Shown in pieces: positions 33,301 to 42,960 of a stretch of 46,053 bases of DNA. Numbering within the stretch: the stretch's first letter is position 1; the number at the start of each line of letters is the position of its first letter. The DNA lies in assembly GCA_900088475.1 (NCBI GenBank), contig FLMG01000350.1, forward strand, positions 128,129 through 174,181, read 5' to 3'. Source of the stretch: Hyphochytrium catenoides (taxonomy: Eukaryota > Sar > Hyphochytriomycetes > Hyphochytriales > Hyphochytriaceae). The position numbers and the translations under genes are program-made. Under the pieces are notes generated by a model that saw only the letters and a list, made by a program, of their open reading frames with translations, was not told where the DNA came from and did not search any database.

Positions 33301-34204
33301 GCCATAGTCACGGTCCCTGACGTAGTCCGTAAGGCTGTCTTCATCTTTGAAAAAGCGAACAACACTTGCCCACGAAGGGTTGGTGATGGGGAGGGTTCCA
33401 GGGGTAAGAGCAACGCTAGGGTACCATCTGGACATGGTCTCATTGAAATAGCGGAACCAGGCCTCATCCGGAGCAACAACTCCAATGATAAATGGGATCA
33501 CAGGGCATCCAGCAGGAATGCTTCCGAGGTTGCCAGTCGCAATCAGAGGCGCGCAGGCGTTCTGTACCGCCCTGTCTTGCAGGGCGCTAGGAGAGTTGAT
33601 GAATGTCTGTAGGGTTATACCCAGAAGAAACCCGACCATGGATGTTTCTGTACCATAGAATCTACATGGAAGGGAGGTCAGCCACTACGAAGGCAAGCAC
33701 CCTGTAAGACTTGAAAGTCTAGTACGTACCTAGGTACAGTGACTTGCTGAAGGAAGTTACTTGACTCAACGTCAAGAACACCTTTTCGGAGGGTGAAGCT
33801 CCGGTTGGCAAAGAGTGAGACGGATTCACCTTGCGATGAAAATTAAATAACCGAAGTTAGTGTCTAATGCAAGGTCTAACGCCAGGGGCCGTCCTCACCT
33901 TCGCAGTCAGAAGAGCAGCCTTCATTCACTGGGTCGTCAATGGACCAGCCTGCCGGTACCTAAATAGTGACTCCATCAGCCTCAATCTCATAGTGTAAAG
34001 AGTCTGGCTTTGTGACACCACCCAACAACTTACCGCCACATCAGGCTCCAACGTCTTCAGCCATGAGAAGAGAGCAATAAAGGCGACAGGAAGTAGTAGC
34101 TCAAAAATAAGAGACGCCCATCGCCTGCGTTTTAAGATCCAATTCTTCCAAAACAAGACCCGAATGTCCACACAGCCGGCGCAACATCCTCGCCTGCCCG
34201 CCAT
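27335..34204 (-). CDS. Full-length ABCA-subfamily ABC transporter (TMD-NBD-TMD-NBD)
   Basis: Nine exons in phase: 34034-34204, 33899-33959, 33730-33829, 30682-33661, 29151-30516, 28949-29061, 28429-28777, 28189-28325 and 27335-27991, giving 1977 residues. The N-terminus [13 protein letters not shown] followed by a hydrophobic helix is typical ABCA. A large extracellular loop and a six-helix membrane block follow. NBD1 has Walker [11 protein letters not shown] (about 721), signature [10 protein letters not shown], Walker [14 protein letters not shown] and switch His TTHFMDEAD. The second half repeats the design: loop and TMD2 from about 1105, then Walker [11 protein letters not shown] (about 1586), signature [10 protein letters not shown], Walker [14 protein letters not shown] and TTHSMEECE. 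The conserved tail [15 protein letters not shown] is present. Both ATP sites look intact. ABCA proteins move lipids or sterols across membranes; the substrate here is unknown. About 60 extra residues separate the RFGSG segment after NBD2 from the YSVSQ motif. Confidence 0.97.
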
Positions 34205-35171
34205 CTGACGGATACTTGCGCCTATGCGCGCGTTCGCTCTGTCGTTAAGTTTCTACCAATTGCTGAAAAGAGATGAACCAAAGGGTTACGCTACTAAGTT
34301 CGTCTTGTCAGGCAGGTCAAGTAGAGCTTCGTGCCATCCAGCTGTCTTTTGCGTCAATGACCATGTGCGAAGACAAGTCCTGCTTTTCTTTGGGTTCAAA
34401 CGGCAAAACGAGCCCAGAAAATGGTGTCAACGCGGTCTGCTCTGTACTCGCTGCGAGCAGTACGCACGCTCACGTGGGAAGGAGAAGATGATGCGGTCTA
34501 CAAGCTGGGTAGGAAAGAAGGCAAGTAGAACTAGGGAGTAACAAAATTGGCTGAGGAGGAAGAAAGATGTCAGGACAGTCCCGTCTAGGTCCTTTCTGAC
34601 ACGCCCTCCTCGCTCTGCGCTTCCTCCGATCTCTCAATACACTCTGTCTTGCGCGATGAGCAAGTCTCGCGGGTATTGATTCACCGTGTTGTGTGTTCTT
34701 CGGCTTCTCTCTACACGCTCTGTCTTTTGGGACAATAGATTCATGGCCAGTGAACATCATTCTCTTCCTCAGCTGTCACACTTACCAGACACCCTGGTAT
34801 TGTGCAGCATAGGTTACAGTACACCGTACACACTCACTATTCAAGGTCGAAACGCGATGAATTCCTGATCAAGACAGTAAGATGCAGCCTGAGGGGGAAT
34901 AGAGGACGGACATCTACAGTACAGTCTAGTAGTAAGAGCTTTTTAGAAGTGGTCAATAGGTTCTAAAAAAGTAGAGGACCAAAGCAGGTAAAGCGGAGGG
35001 AAGGGGGTACGTACGTACGACTTACTACTACGTACCTACCCAGTCTGTCTACTAAAGAGTAATGCCCTGCAAGACTGAAATATTTCGGCAAGAGCAAATG
35101 GGTTGGCTTGGAGTTTGTCGTTTTGAGACGAAGCCATACGCTTACCTGAGGCTGCACTTTGAGACCTGGCC

Positions 35172-35247
35172 TTGCTCCGAACAAGGTGTCTTTGGTCTTT
35201 GGTCTTTGCTCCGAACAAGGTTTCTTTGGTCTTTGGTCTTTGGTCTT
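35172..35247. repeat. Tandem duplication with 34-bp period and internal 7-bp repeats
   Basis: The unit starting TTGCTCCGAACAAGG occurs at 35172-35205 and again from 35206. Each copy is followed by several TTTGGTC heptamers, two in the first copy and three in the second. This is a nested repeat: heptamers inside a larger duplicated unit. No function is evident. Confidence 0.85.
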
Positions 35248-37087
35248 GGTCCCTGGTAGTTAGTTGGGTTAGGTTACTTGGTCCATTTCTCTGTCCCAAA
35301 CTGTCTGTTGTGGGGAGCCTTGTAATGATAGAACACAAAATATTCCTTTATCTGCACACACCACAAGTGGGGAAGAAAGGAAAGCTCTGGCATCCCATAC
35401 ATGTCTAGCCTAAAATAGACAATCACGTTATGGGAAGCATCAAAATCCGTACCAACCTTCCTTTAGGGTTATTACTACCTTCCGGTGGCTGATTAATTAA
35501 AGTTGAGATTTGACGTTTTACTTGAAGTCTATTACTATGGGTTAGTGCACCTGTACTTAACTGTCCATCTTGATGAAGCTGTTCTCAATGTTGAATGGAA
35601 GGGTCTCATCCTTCAATGAAAGAGCTATTGGAAGCCCTGCTCCCACAAGGTCTACCACCATTTTTCAAACCCCAACACCACTTTCCTACACTTGTTCGTT
35701 ATCTCCAAGTAATAGCATAAATCAGCTTGCAAGGACCATCATTCCCCTTGTCCAGTGTAGCCCTTATTATCAACAAGTGATGTTCGGAGATTCCATCATC
35801 CTGTCGCCCATGGTGACGGATGATGGACGACGGCAACGCCTTTTCACGATGGATTGTTGTTTGCTGATTGGGTTCTCCCGTCAACAACAGCAAGAAGCTA
35901 TCTTCAAGAGCCTCGTGTTTTGTAGCTAAAAACTGATCTCTCGGGAACATGCGCACTACCAAAGTGTAGGACACCCTGGGGCGAGGCGATGGAGAAAACT
36001 AATTTCAAAAAGAGATAGAAAGACTGTTTTTATTGGTGATGTCTGCTGAAGGTATTATTTCTAGCATACGGTCAGAAGAAGTTTCGAGAGACGCAATACA
36101 GAGGCAATAAGCCTGATCTCAAAGGAGCGTATCAGGGAGTCTGCTTGAAGTTCTTGTTATCCTACGCTCTCGTACCAAAAGCCGGTGGTGGGACCTGTTT
36201 GCTGGCTACTATGCGAGGAGCCACCCTACCTGGGAAAAGAAGAAGTGAAATCATATTCAAAAACTAGAAGAGGGATCAGCGCCTTGCAGCGTGCACAACC
36301 TTACGACGGTGAGATATCAAATATGATAGGAGGGGCATTAGTCATACAGCACAAAGTACCGATGGGGGAACAGGAGTGGTGGTCCTGCCCGATGGAGGAA
36401 GGGGGGGACTGTTTATTCATTCAACCCATTCTCTTCCTCCCTTACGTTTGGCGGCACCTACAGACCAACGCCGTCCTCTAATAGTCCTCAACTCTGTTTT
36501 GTCCAACATGAGCACTCTTTCCTGTAAATCCATGGTGGGAACCTTGTGTAAGGATAGAGCCGGAGTACCAGCAACATTCATGGTCATCATCAGCCAAAGA
36601 GATTAAGAGCTTTGGTCCTTGTGAATTCCACTACTCGTACCACTTATAAAGAATGAGTTACAATGTACTCTGGTTCGAGCTGTGTTCCTACTGGCTTCCG
36701 CCCGGTGTCGATAAAGGAGGTAGCCCACCACGTTGCGCAGAGCATCTCAAAGTTGTCATTTATTGAGCCACAAAAGACCTATTTTCCTTCTTGGCAATAA
36801 TAGGCTGCCGATCTTCTAATAGTGTAGGAGTTGTGATGGTTATCTTTACTTCTTTCGTTCAAAATGCGGACTCTGTTCCTTGATCTAGTTCGAACTAAGC
36901 ACTCCTCCTCAATGGAATCGACACTACAAAGAGAGTAAATTGTGTTAGACAGAAGAAAAAGAGCCACCCGCCAGTACCACCACCCAATCGATTATTCATG
37001 AAGGCGGCAAGGATTATTACTTATCTACAAATGATAGCGGGCCGACAAAAAGGTCTCCTGAAAGTTGTTATGTCAAGTCAGTTGCGA

Positions 37088-37161
37088 CTGAAGCTTTTCT
37101 GTCGCTTCATCCTTTGATACTGGGCTGAAGCTTTCTTCCGCCTCTTCCTTTGGTACTAGGG
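37088..37161. repeat. Imperfect tandem duplication, 37-bp unit
   Basis: Copies 37088-37124 and 37125-37161 both begin CTGAAGCTTT and end in ACTGGG or ACTAGGG, with scattered differences between. The lower identity suggests an older event than the 35172-35247 repeat. Confidence 0.65.
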
Positions 37162-37740
37162 TGATAGAGAGTCGTAAGCGCAGCAGCCTGATTGACACTG
37201 ACCAATATTATGATGCATGCACCATGGCTCGTTAGTGCTTGTAATAACCCTAGGATATTCTCACCTTTGTATTTACCCAAAACTTACCGTTCCCCAACGT
37301 TAACGGCTCTAGATAGTGTAACCCCCATCGTCGTGATAAACTCTCACCCTCTAGTCTTACAATACGAGCAAAGCAAAGAAACCAATTATATTTTTGGAGT
37401 CATCCTGATCCGCAGCCATTGAAGATGCGGAACCTGAAGTGAAGGCACTGCCCCTTTTCCTCAATGGAGGCGCAAGCGGTAAGTAAAGCTCTAAAGGCTG
37501 ATGTGGCTAGGTGCTCACAATGCTGATTGAGTCAGAGGCAGCGTACTCGGGCAATATCTCCCAACAACAACTGAACGTTCAACCCTTTGACGGGGAGCCA
37601 GAGTTGAATGCTCCAACATGACTGCAATGGGCAATCCTGGCACCTAAGATATAAGGACTATAAGCGGTAGAGTATTAATGAAGGTCACTACACCAACGTC
37701 CCGATCAAGGTGAAAGAAGTACTTCTCGCTCAAGAGAAGC

Positions 37741-38322
37741 ATGCTGGCAAGAAAAGAGTGCGTTCGGAGCCGAAGACAGTCCTTCAGGCAATCTCTCATA
37801 TGTATGCTAAGCCCTAGATCAGCAAAAGACTGCCCAAAAAATGGGCCTCTTACAGTCAAGCTCCAATGTTTTGATAGGGGCTTGGTGACCGTTCATCTAG
37901 CTCCAGACATGCGCAAATGGACGGATCTGATTGCAGCTCTAAGGAACCACATCACTCCTCTTACAGAAAATGACCTGATAGAGTTCAAGGATAGCTCAGA
38001 CTCATTATCCTCCTTTACCAGATTGGATGATGTAGCTCTGCTTAGGGAGGGCATGGTCTTGAGGATAAATGCAGTGCTTTCAACACAAAGCTCACACCCA
38101 AGTGTGGGGCACTCAACCCAGACACCATCAGTTAACTATGAGATGCCCAGACATACAGAGAAGGAGCTAGTCATCGTATTGCTGGGGCAGCTTCTTTTCT
38201 TAATGCTCACTGTAATGCTGTCTATGAAGAAGGATGAGTTAGGGAATGCAATTTACTGGACAGCAGTTGCTAATTCAGATGGAACTAACTCCAACATGAG
38301 GCTCTGCTACAGCACAAGATAG
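37741..38322 (+). CDS. Single-pass membrane protein with possible ubiquitin-like N-terminal domain
   Basis: An unspliced frame of 193 residues from ATG 37741 (a second in-frame ATG near residue 22 is possible). From about residue 36 it reads LTVKLQCFDRGLVTVHLAPD, then a helix around DLIAALRNHI, then SFTRLDDVALLREGMVLRI. This order of two strands, helix and a final 'LREGMVL' strand resembles ubiquitin-like, KHA or doublecortin-type beta-grasp domains; that is inference from pattern only. A linker leads to one hydrophobic helix, LVIVLLGQLLFLMLTVML, followed by a charged turn and about 30 residues. It is convergent with Elp3, 84 bp apart. I do not recognise the family. Missing 5' exons are possible because the first 35 residues are basic and look less coding-like. 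Confidence 0.5.
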   Translation: MLARKECVRSRRQSFRQSLICMLSPRSAKDCPKNGPLTVKLQCFDRGLVTVHLAPDMRKWTDLIAALRNHITPLTENDLIEFKDSSDSLSSFTRLDDVALLREGMVLRINAVLSTQSSHPSVGHSTQTPSVNYEMPRHTEKELVIVLLGQLLFLMLTVMLSMKKDELGNAIYWTAVANSDGTNSNMRLCYSTR

Positions 38323-38406
38323 TCACATCACATATTATAAAACAGCTGTGGCGAATGCATCACCAGAAGTAATATAGGTAACTTATCAAAACCATTGGTA
38401 GCTGCA

Positions 38407-40296
38407 TTAGCTCCTTGCTCGTCTCAGGAGAGCCGCCGTTAAAAGTCCGCACAGGGTTGCTCCGGCTGCACCAATAATCACGTAGGAAAGACTAGAAAAT
38501 ATGGTGGCTCCAGGAGCCGTCTGGGTCTCAGGTAAGACCTTGATAAGCATTTCACCCTCGCCTTCCAGCTCGTAGCCCAACCGTCTGTAGTAGTTCCTAA
38601 CTCCAACGCCGGCAATAACGGCGAACTTTCTGTAGCCGTGCTGAAGACCAATCTCTTCGGCTTTTGCCATAAGTCGTGCACCAAGTCCAGCATGTTGAGC
38701 GTGAGCAATCTTTTTCTGCACGGTAGGAATGAGCTGCCCGTAGACATGCAGCTCTCTTATAAGCGCGGTATGTTCTAACTCGGGGAACACGTCCCCAGCT
38801 TGTTCCGTAAGGCGAAGTCTGACAAATCCGAGTATAGTATTCTCGTCAGGAGTCTCAAAGCTGATGAAAAACTCCTTTCCTGACCCAGATTTATACTCTC
38901 TAACAAATATGATGGCTTGTTCGATGGCTTTCTTGTCATCTCTGACTTCCCTACACCGAATGCACCGACAAGGTGTCCCCAGAGCTCTCATACGGTTCTC
39001 TATCACCTGCCGCAGGTTGGGCTCATCCACGCCGCCTAGGATGTACTGGCTTGGTATGTCTCGAATAACACGGTTTAGCCGAATCCATGGATGGACTTTG
39101 GCCTTGACTTCAATTAGCAGGTCTAGTAACTCCTGGTCTGTGTAAGGCACGAAGGTGCCCTCATCATACCACTTCTTGATGACTGTCCAAGGTGTGACCT
39201 CGCAGGGATATATTTTCCATTGATCCGCTTGAATGTCGTCCGAGAAGAGAACAGTCTCAAACATCTGACGGTCCTTCTCCACACTACTGCCCGGAAGGTT
39301 GGGCATGAGGTGAATATCTATCTTGTAGCAATTGTTCTTGAGAAGCTCAATCGCCCGAGCCGCATCCTGATAGGTGCATCCTCGATTAATCTTCTTCAGC
39401 ACTTCATCATCAGTATGTTGAATCCCTAGCTGGACTCTGGTGCAGCCATAATACCTAAACCTCCGAATCTCGTCTGGCGTGATGCAGTCAGGCCTGGTTT
39501 CAAGGGTGATCCCGATAATCTTACATAACGTGGACTCGTTGATCTTCTTTTCCTCACTCAAAGACATCCTCTCCCTCTTCTCTTCGTCAAAGAATGTGTT
39601 CGCAGCGTAAAAGAGGTCTCGAATAAATGATTCTTGGTACTCATGGGGATATGAAGACCAGGTACCACCAAGAATGAGCAGTTCTATCTTATCCACTGGG
39701 TGGCCGTTCATAGAGAGTGTTACAGCCCGATCGTAGAACTGAAGTACTGGGTCGAAATTGTTTCTGTTGGCCCTCAACACACTGGGCTCGTCGTGCAGGT
39801 AGCTTCGAGGTTGGCCTGGTTCGTTGGGGCAATAATAACAGTTCCACTTGCAGCTGAAGGGTTGTACCTTATCTCCAACTTTTGGATAAGGGCTTGTTAG
39901 CACTGTTATGACAAGCACCCCGGATTGACTTTTCTGCGCCTTTTTGATAAGTAAATCCTTAAGCTCTGTTGCTTCGGCTTCACCCTGCCTCATAAGAGTA
40001 TGATAGGCATGAAGCAGCTCTGACTTCTTTGGAAGCTTTTTGAAACGGCGCCTGAGCTTCACCAACGCCTGTTCCAGCTGTCTAGGCGTGGTGGGATTCT
40101 CAGCTAGGAGAAAGCGTACCATGTCCTTGAATAAGGGCATCTGCTCCTTGGGAATTAGCTGATCCCTTGCCTTGAGTATGTCCTCCAGGTCATGGTTCAT
40201 GGATTCCTCGACGCTGACAGTGCTACGCTTGTAAAAGTCCGGATGCGTCGGATCCAACTTGGAGTCAAAAGACTTCTCCTCCATGACTGCGGTCAT
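38407..40296 (-). CDS. ELP3: Elp3-family radical SAM / acetyltransferase with C-terminal membrane anchor
   Basis: Intronless, 629 residues. The radical SAM domain has the C-x3-C-x2-C cluster in FSCKWNCYYCPNEPG (Cys149, 153, 156), then GGTWSSYPHEYQ, ITLETRPD and RVQLGIQHTDDEVL. The Cys-rich CRCIRCREV segment follows. The GNAT-type acetyltransferase domain has RELHVYGQLIP, the acetyl-CoA loop QHAGLGARL and GVGVRNYYRRLGYELEGEG. Elp3 uses radical chemistry on acetyl-CoA to start the 5-carbonylmethyl modification of wobble uridines in tRNA, and is the catalytic subunit of Elongator. The odd part is the end: residues about 601-624 form one hydrophobic helix, closed by RRARS, a typical tail-anchor layout with a basic end as on the mitochondrial outer membrane. 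A tail-anchored mitochondrial Elp3 has been reported in Toxoplasma. The iron-sulfur region is also unlike the canonical Elongator Elp3. A second, soluble Elp3 may exist elsewhere in the genome. Confidence 0.97.
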   Translation of the reverse strand: MTAVMEEKSFDSKLDPTHPDFYKRSTVSVEESMNHDLEDILKARDQLIPKEQMPLFKDMVRFLLAENPTTPRQLEQALVKLRRRFKKLPKKSELLHAYHTLMRQGEAEATELKDLLIKKAQKSQSGVLVITVLTSPYPKVGDKVQPFSCKWNCYYCPNEPGQPRSYLHDEPSVLRANRNNFDPVLQFYDRAVTLSMNGHPVDKIELLILGGTWSSYPHEYQESFIRDLFYAANTFFDEEKRERMSLSEEKKINESTLCKIIGITLETRPDCITPDEIRRFRYYGCTRVQLGIQHTDDEVLKKINRGCTYQDAARAIELLKNNCYKIDIHLMPNLPGSSVEKDRQMFETVLFSDDIQADQWKIYPCEVTPWTVIKKWYDEGTFVPYTDQELLDLLIEVKAKVHPWIRLNRVIRDIPSQYILGGVDEPNLRQVIENRMRALGTPCRCIRCREVRDDKKAIEQAIIFVREYKSGSGKEFFISFETPDENTILGFVRLRLTEQAGDVFPELEHTALIRELHVYGQLIPTVQKKIAHAQHAGLGARLMAKAEEIGLQHGYRKFAVIAGVGVRNYYRRLGYELEGEGEMLIKVLPETQTAPGATIFSSLSYVIIGAAGATLCGLLTAALLRRARS

Positions 40297-42960
40297 GTTT
40301 AGACCTGTAGAACCTTGCCTGACAGTTGCTAGCTCCCCGTTCTTTCACTCCCAGCACCTTCTCTCGCCACCTTCGAGGGCTGGCCCACAGATAAGCAGTA
40401 GCTCACAAAAAAGATTATTGTCGGTTGAGCTCAGTCGATGACGCCAGCTTCGTTCAGCGGCACAGAAGGTAACGCACTTCTTCTAGAAAACGAGTGCCAG
40501 CATATGTAGGTCTCGCTAACTCGGCGGCCAGCTTGTCCAAGGCAATGATAGAACCTCTACCTTTCTCGTGGTGGTAAGTAGAAGTCTAGTTGCAGTGCTG
40601 GGTAATGTGGATGAGTGTCGTCTGATTCTCGGTCCTGTGGAATAGTTCTCAACCTCTAACAGTATCTCTGATGGATGGTTGACCATCCCTCAGCACCACT
40701 TTCCAATGCTATCAGCTCATTGTATCCTTGATAAGAACACTATAGGATGGAACTATATTATATCGGCAAGGTACTATTCCGAATATCTGAGCCCCAGGTT
40801 TGGGGTGTTACAGATGGGCGAAGTTCTAATGGGCAACAGAAGATGATTCAAGCCCTCAAGAACTTATTAGCGGCTCTTCCCTTCATAACCTTTTGACTTG
40901 CAAGATTCTTATAAAGCTCACTACCATGGATGATGAGGCATAACATGCATTGGATAATAGCCCTTCATATCGTGGAACTGTTGCACTTATGGCTGACTGA
41001 CAGAAGCTAATAAGAGTTAACCCATGCCTGATGATTCTAATGCTTCCTCCGCTCGTAATAGGGTGTTGCTTGAAAGCGGGCGCTCTCTCTTGTGCATGCA
41101 CATTGAAAGAAACGACTGAGAGACGTCCAGTAAGTGACATAGTCCACGCTGAATGGTGATAGAACCCAGTACACAGTGATGGTAATGGTTCACAGATTTA
41201 TTTATAAAGTAGTAGCTCTAAGAGAGTAGAAAAGTCATTCTTTTCTATCCCATTAGCGAAGGCTGGGTCTTTGAAGAAGAGGTCTGCACCCAACCTTTTC
41301 ATGAAGTCGGACGCCACTTAGAGTCTATCTAACGACCATATTGACATCAGCTCTTCAAGAGTCATAACAGCATGCGCCTTGCCTCCGCGCAGCAACTTTA
41401 TCGAGAAGTTTGGAAAAGAGGTAACATAATGTTGGACGGAAGCTATTCCTCATTGAGGTCTATCTTAGAGAACCTAGACGGAGAGAGGATTGCTCTGGTG
41501 AAGTTACTATTATTCAGCTTCCGATGTGTTCTTAACGAAATTCCCATCTTCTTTTCTTCTGGTTAATCCATGATGACCTACGTACATAGCCACTGGTACC
41601 ATCAGAGCAGTTATTGCTCAAGAGGATAGAATATTGTCAAGAAGAGACTGTTGGTGTACTTAGGGGTAAGCAGCTGAAGGCGTCATCCATCCAGGGTATA
41701 TCCATTTCGTGGCTATCACGGGAATGCCTCAACCTATCCTTCGTCTCTTATCGAGAATTGATTAGTTCGATAGTCAACCTGAGAAGATTCAGCCTCAACC
41801 CATCAACTTGATGAGATCAGAGCTAGTCTAAAACTCTCATTCGTTCTTGTACGTAGATCAACCCCATCTGGCACCGACCTTTATCACTTCTTATCTGAGA
41901 CCAATAGTCCAAGCAAGACACTCGAGGAACTAGCCAACCGCAGGTGAAGAAAGCGCCAACCCGGCACAACAAAGAAGTGTACAGCTGACAAAGTCCTTGA
42001 GAGGAAAGAACATTACGACGCGAAGAAGAAGGCGGTCGTGCCAGCCTGATGATCAGAAGCGGGACAGATGAGAAAAAGTCTGAAGGTCTGTCTCTTCGCA
42101 GGTGGGTAGGACACGCTTGTAAGGAAAATAAGCGAAGGGGTGGATGTGTAGTATTGGGCATCTCAGAAGTCTGGCATTCCTGTTGTTCGCAACTCTTCAT
42201 TCGCATCATTTCAACCTTAATTTCTTCGTCATTTCTTTCAAAATCGTCAAGAGTATATTAACGGATGATCATGCAACCTTTCAGTGAAACCTTAACAAGG
42301 TGCGAAATGAAGAAACTTCAAGAAGTGGGATAAGGGGTTGGTGAGCTTCTTGTGTTCCTTCCCCTTCGACTGTCAATGACCTGCATCTCTCACAGGACAA
42401 ACGTACCTTGCCACGCTCTGTCTCTGATAAAGTCTCTCTGTCTCATAAATAGATCTCTTAAAACAGTCATTGAGGCATACTCTTGTTGCCTCGTATGGTA
42501 TAGGCTTATCCTCCTGACTCTCTGTCTGGCCTGACGTCACTCGGAGTTGTCGTTTTGTGTCTCTCGTTCCACACTGTTCGACACTGATGCGGATGTGTGC
42601 TGTCTCTCAGTTATTAGCTTTCTGTGTCTTCCTTTCTGGCTCTCTGCTACTCAGACAGACAAGGACACGGCCCAGATGCTCCGCTGAGCTGAGAAAGGAG
42701 CCGCTCACAGCAGAAAGGGACCAATAAACCGCAAAGTAGTAGCGAGACGGCGAGGCAAGTTGTAGCGCAACAAAACGTCAGTAGTTGGAGGCTTTCATAT
42801 GCGGTGTGTTCCCACAGAGGCAAGTATTTCAAGCGTGAGACTCTGAAGGCTCAACAGTCACCAATCTGCAACGGCAGCGAAAGGCTGCTTTGGCCCAGCT
42901 TTGCTTTGTGTGGAGCTCCACGACTCCCAAAAGAGCTACGAGCCAAGAGTGCGTGCTCCA
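40297..42960. other. Intergenic region between Elp3 and the TCP11-like gene
   Basis: About 2.66 kb between two divergent starts. Small open frames at 41372-41566 and 41614-41811 (+) and 40883-41140 (-) carry no recognised domain and do not join. No tandem repeat or RNA gene was seen. It should hold promoters of both neighbours. Confidence 0.4.

Larger units (their letters stand above)
34205..37740. other. Gene-poor 3.5-kb stretch upstream of the ABCA gene
   Basis: No frame carries a recognised domain. The stretch holds a 34-bp-period duplication at 35172-35247, a 37-bp imperfect duplication at 37088-37161, and a short GTAC tetranucleotide run at 35007-35018 within tac/gta-rich sequence. A frame around 35615-35716 (core QGLPPFFKPQHHFPTLVRYL) is coding-like but closes at a stop, and might be a decayed gene or element. 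The ABCA promoter must lie near 34205-34500. Confidence 0.4.

Noticed and set aside
35615-35716. A transposon or retroelement remnant.
   Set aside because: About 34 coding-like codons then stops, with no recognisable catalytic motif, terminal repeat or target duplication.
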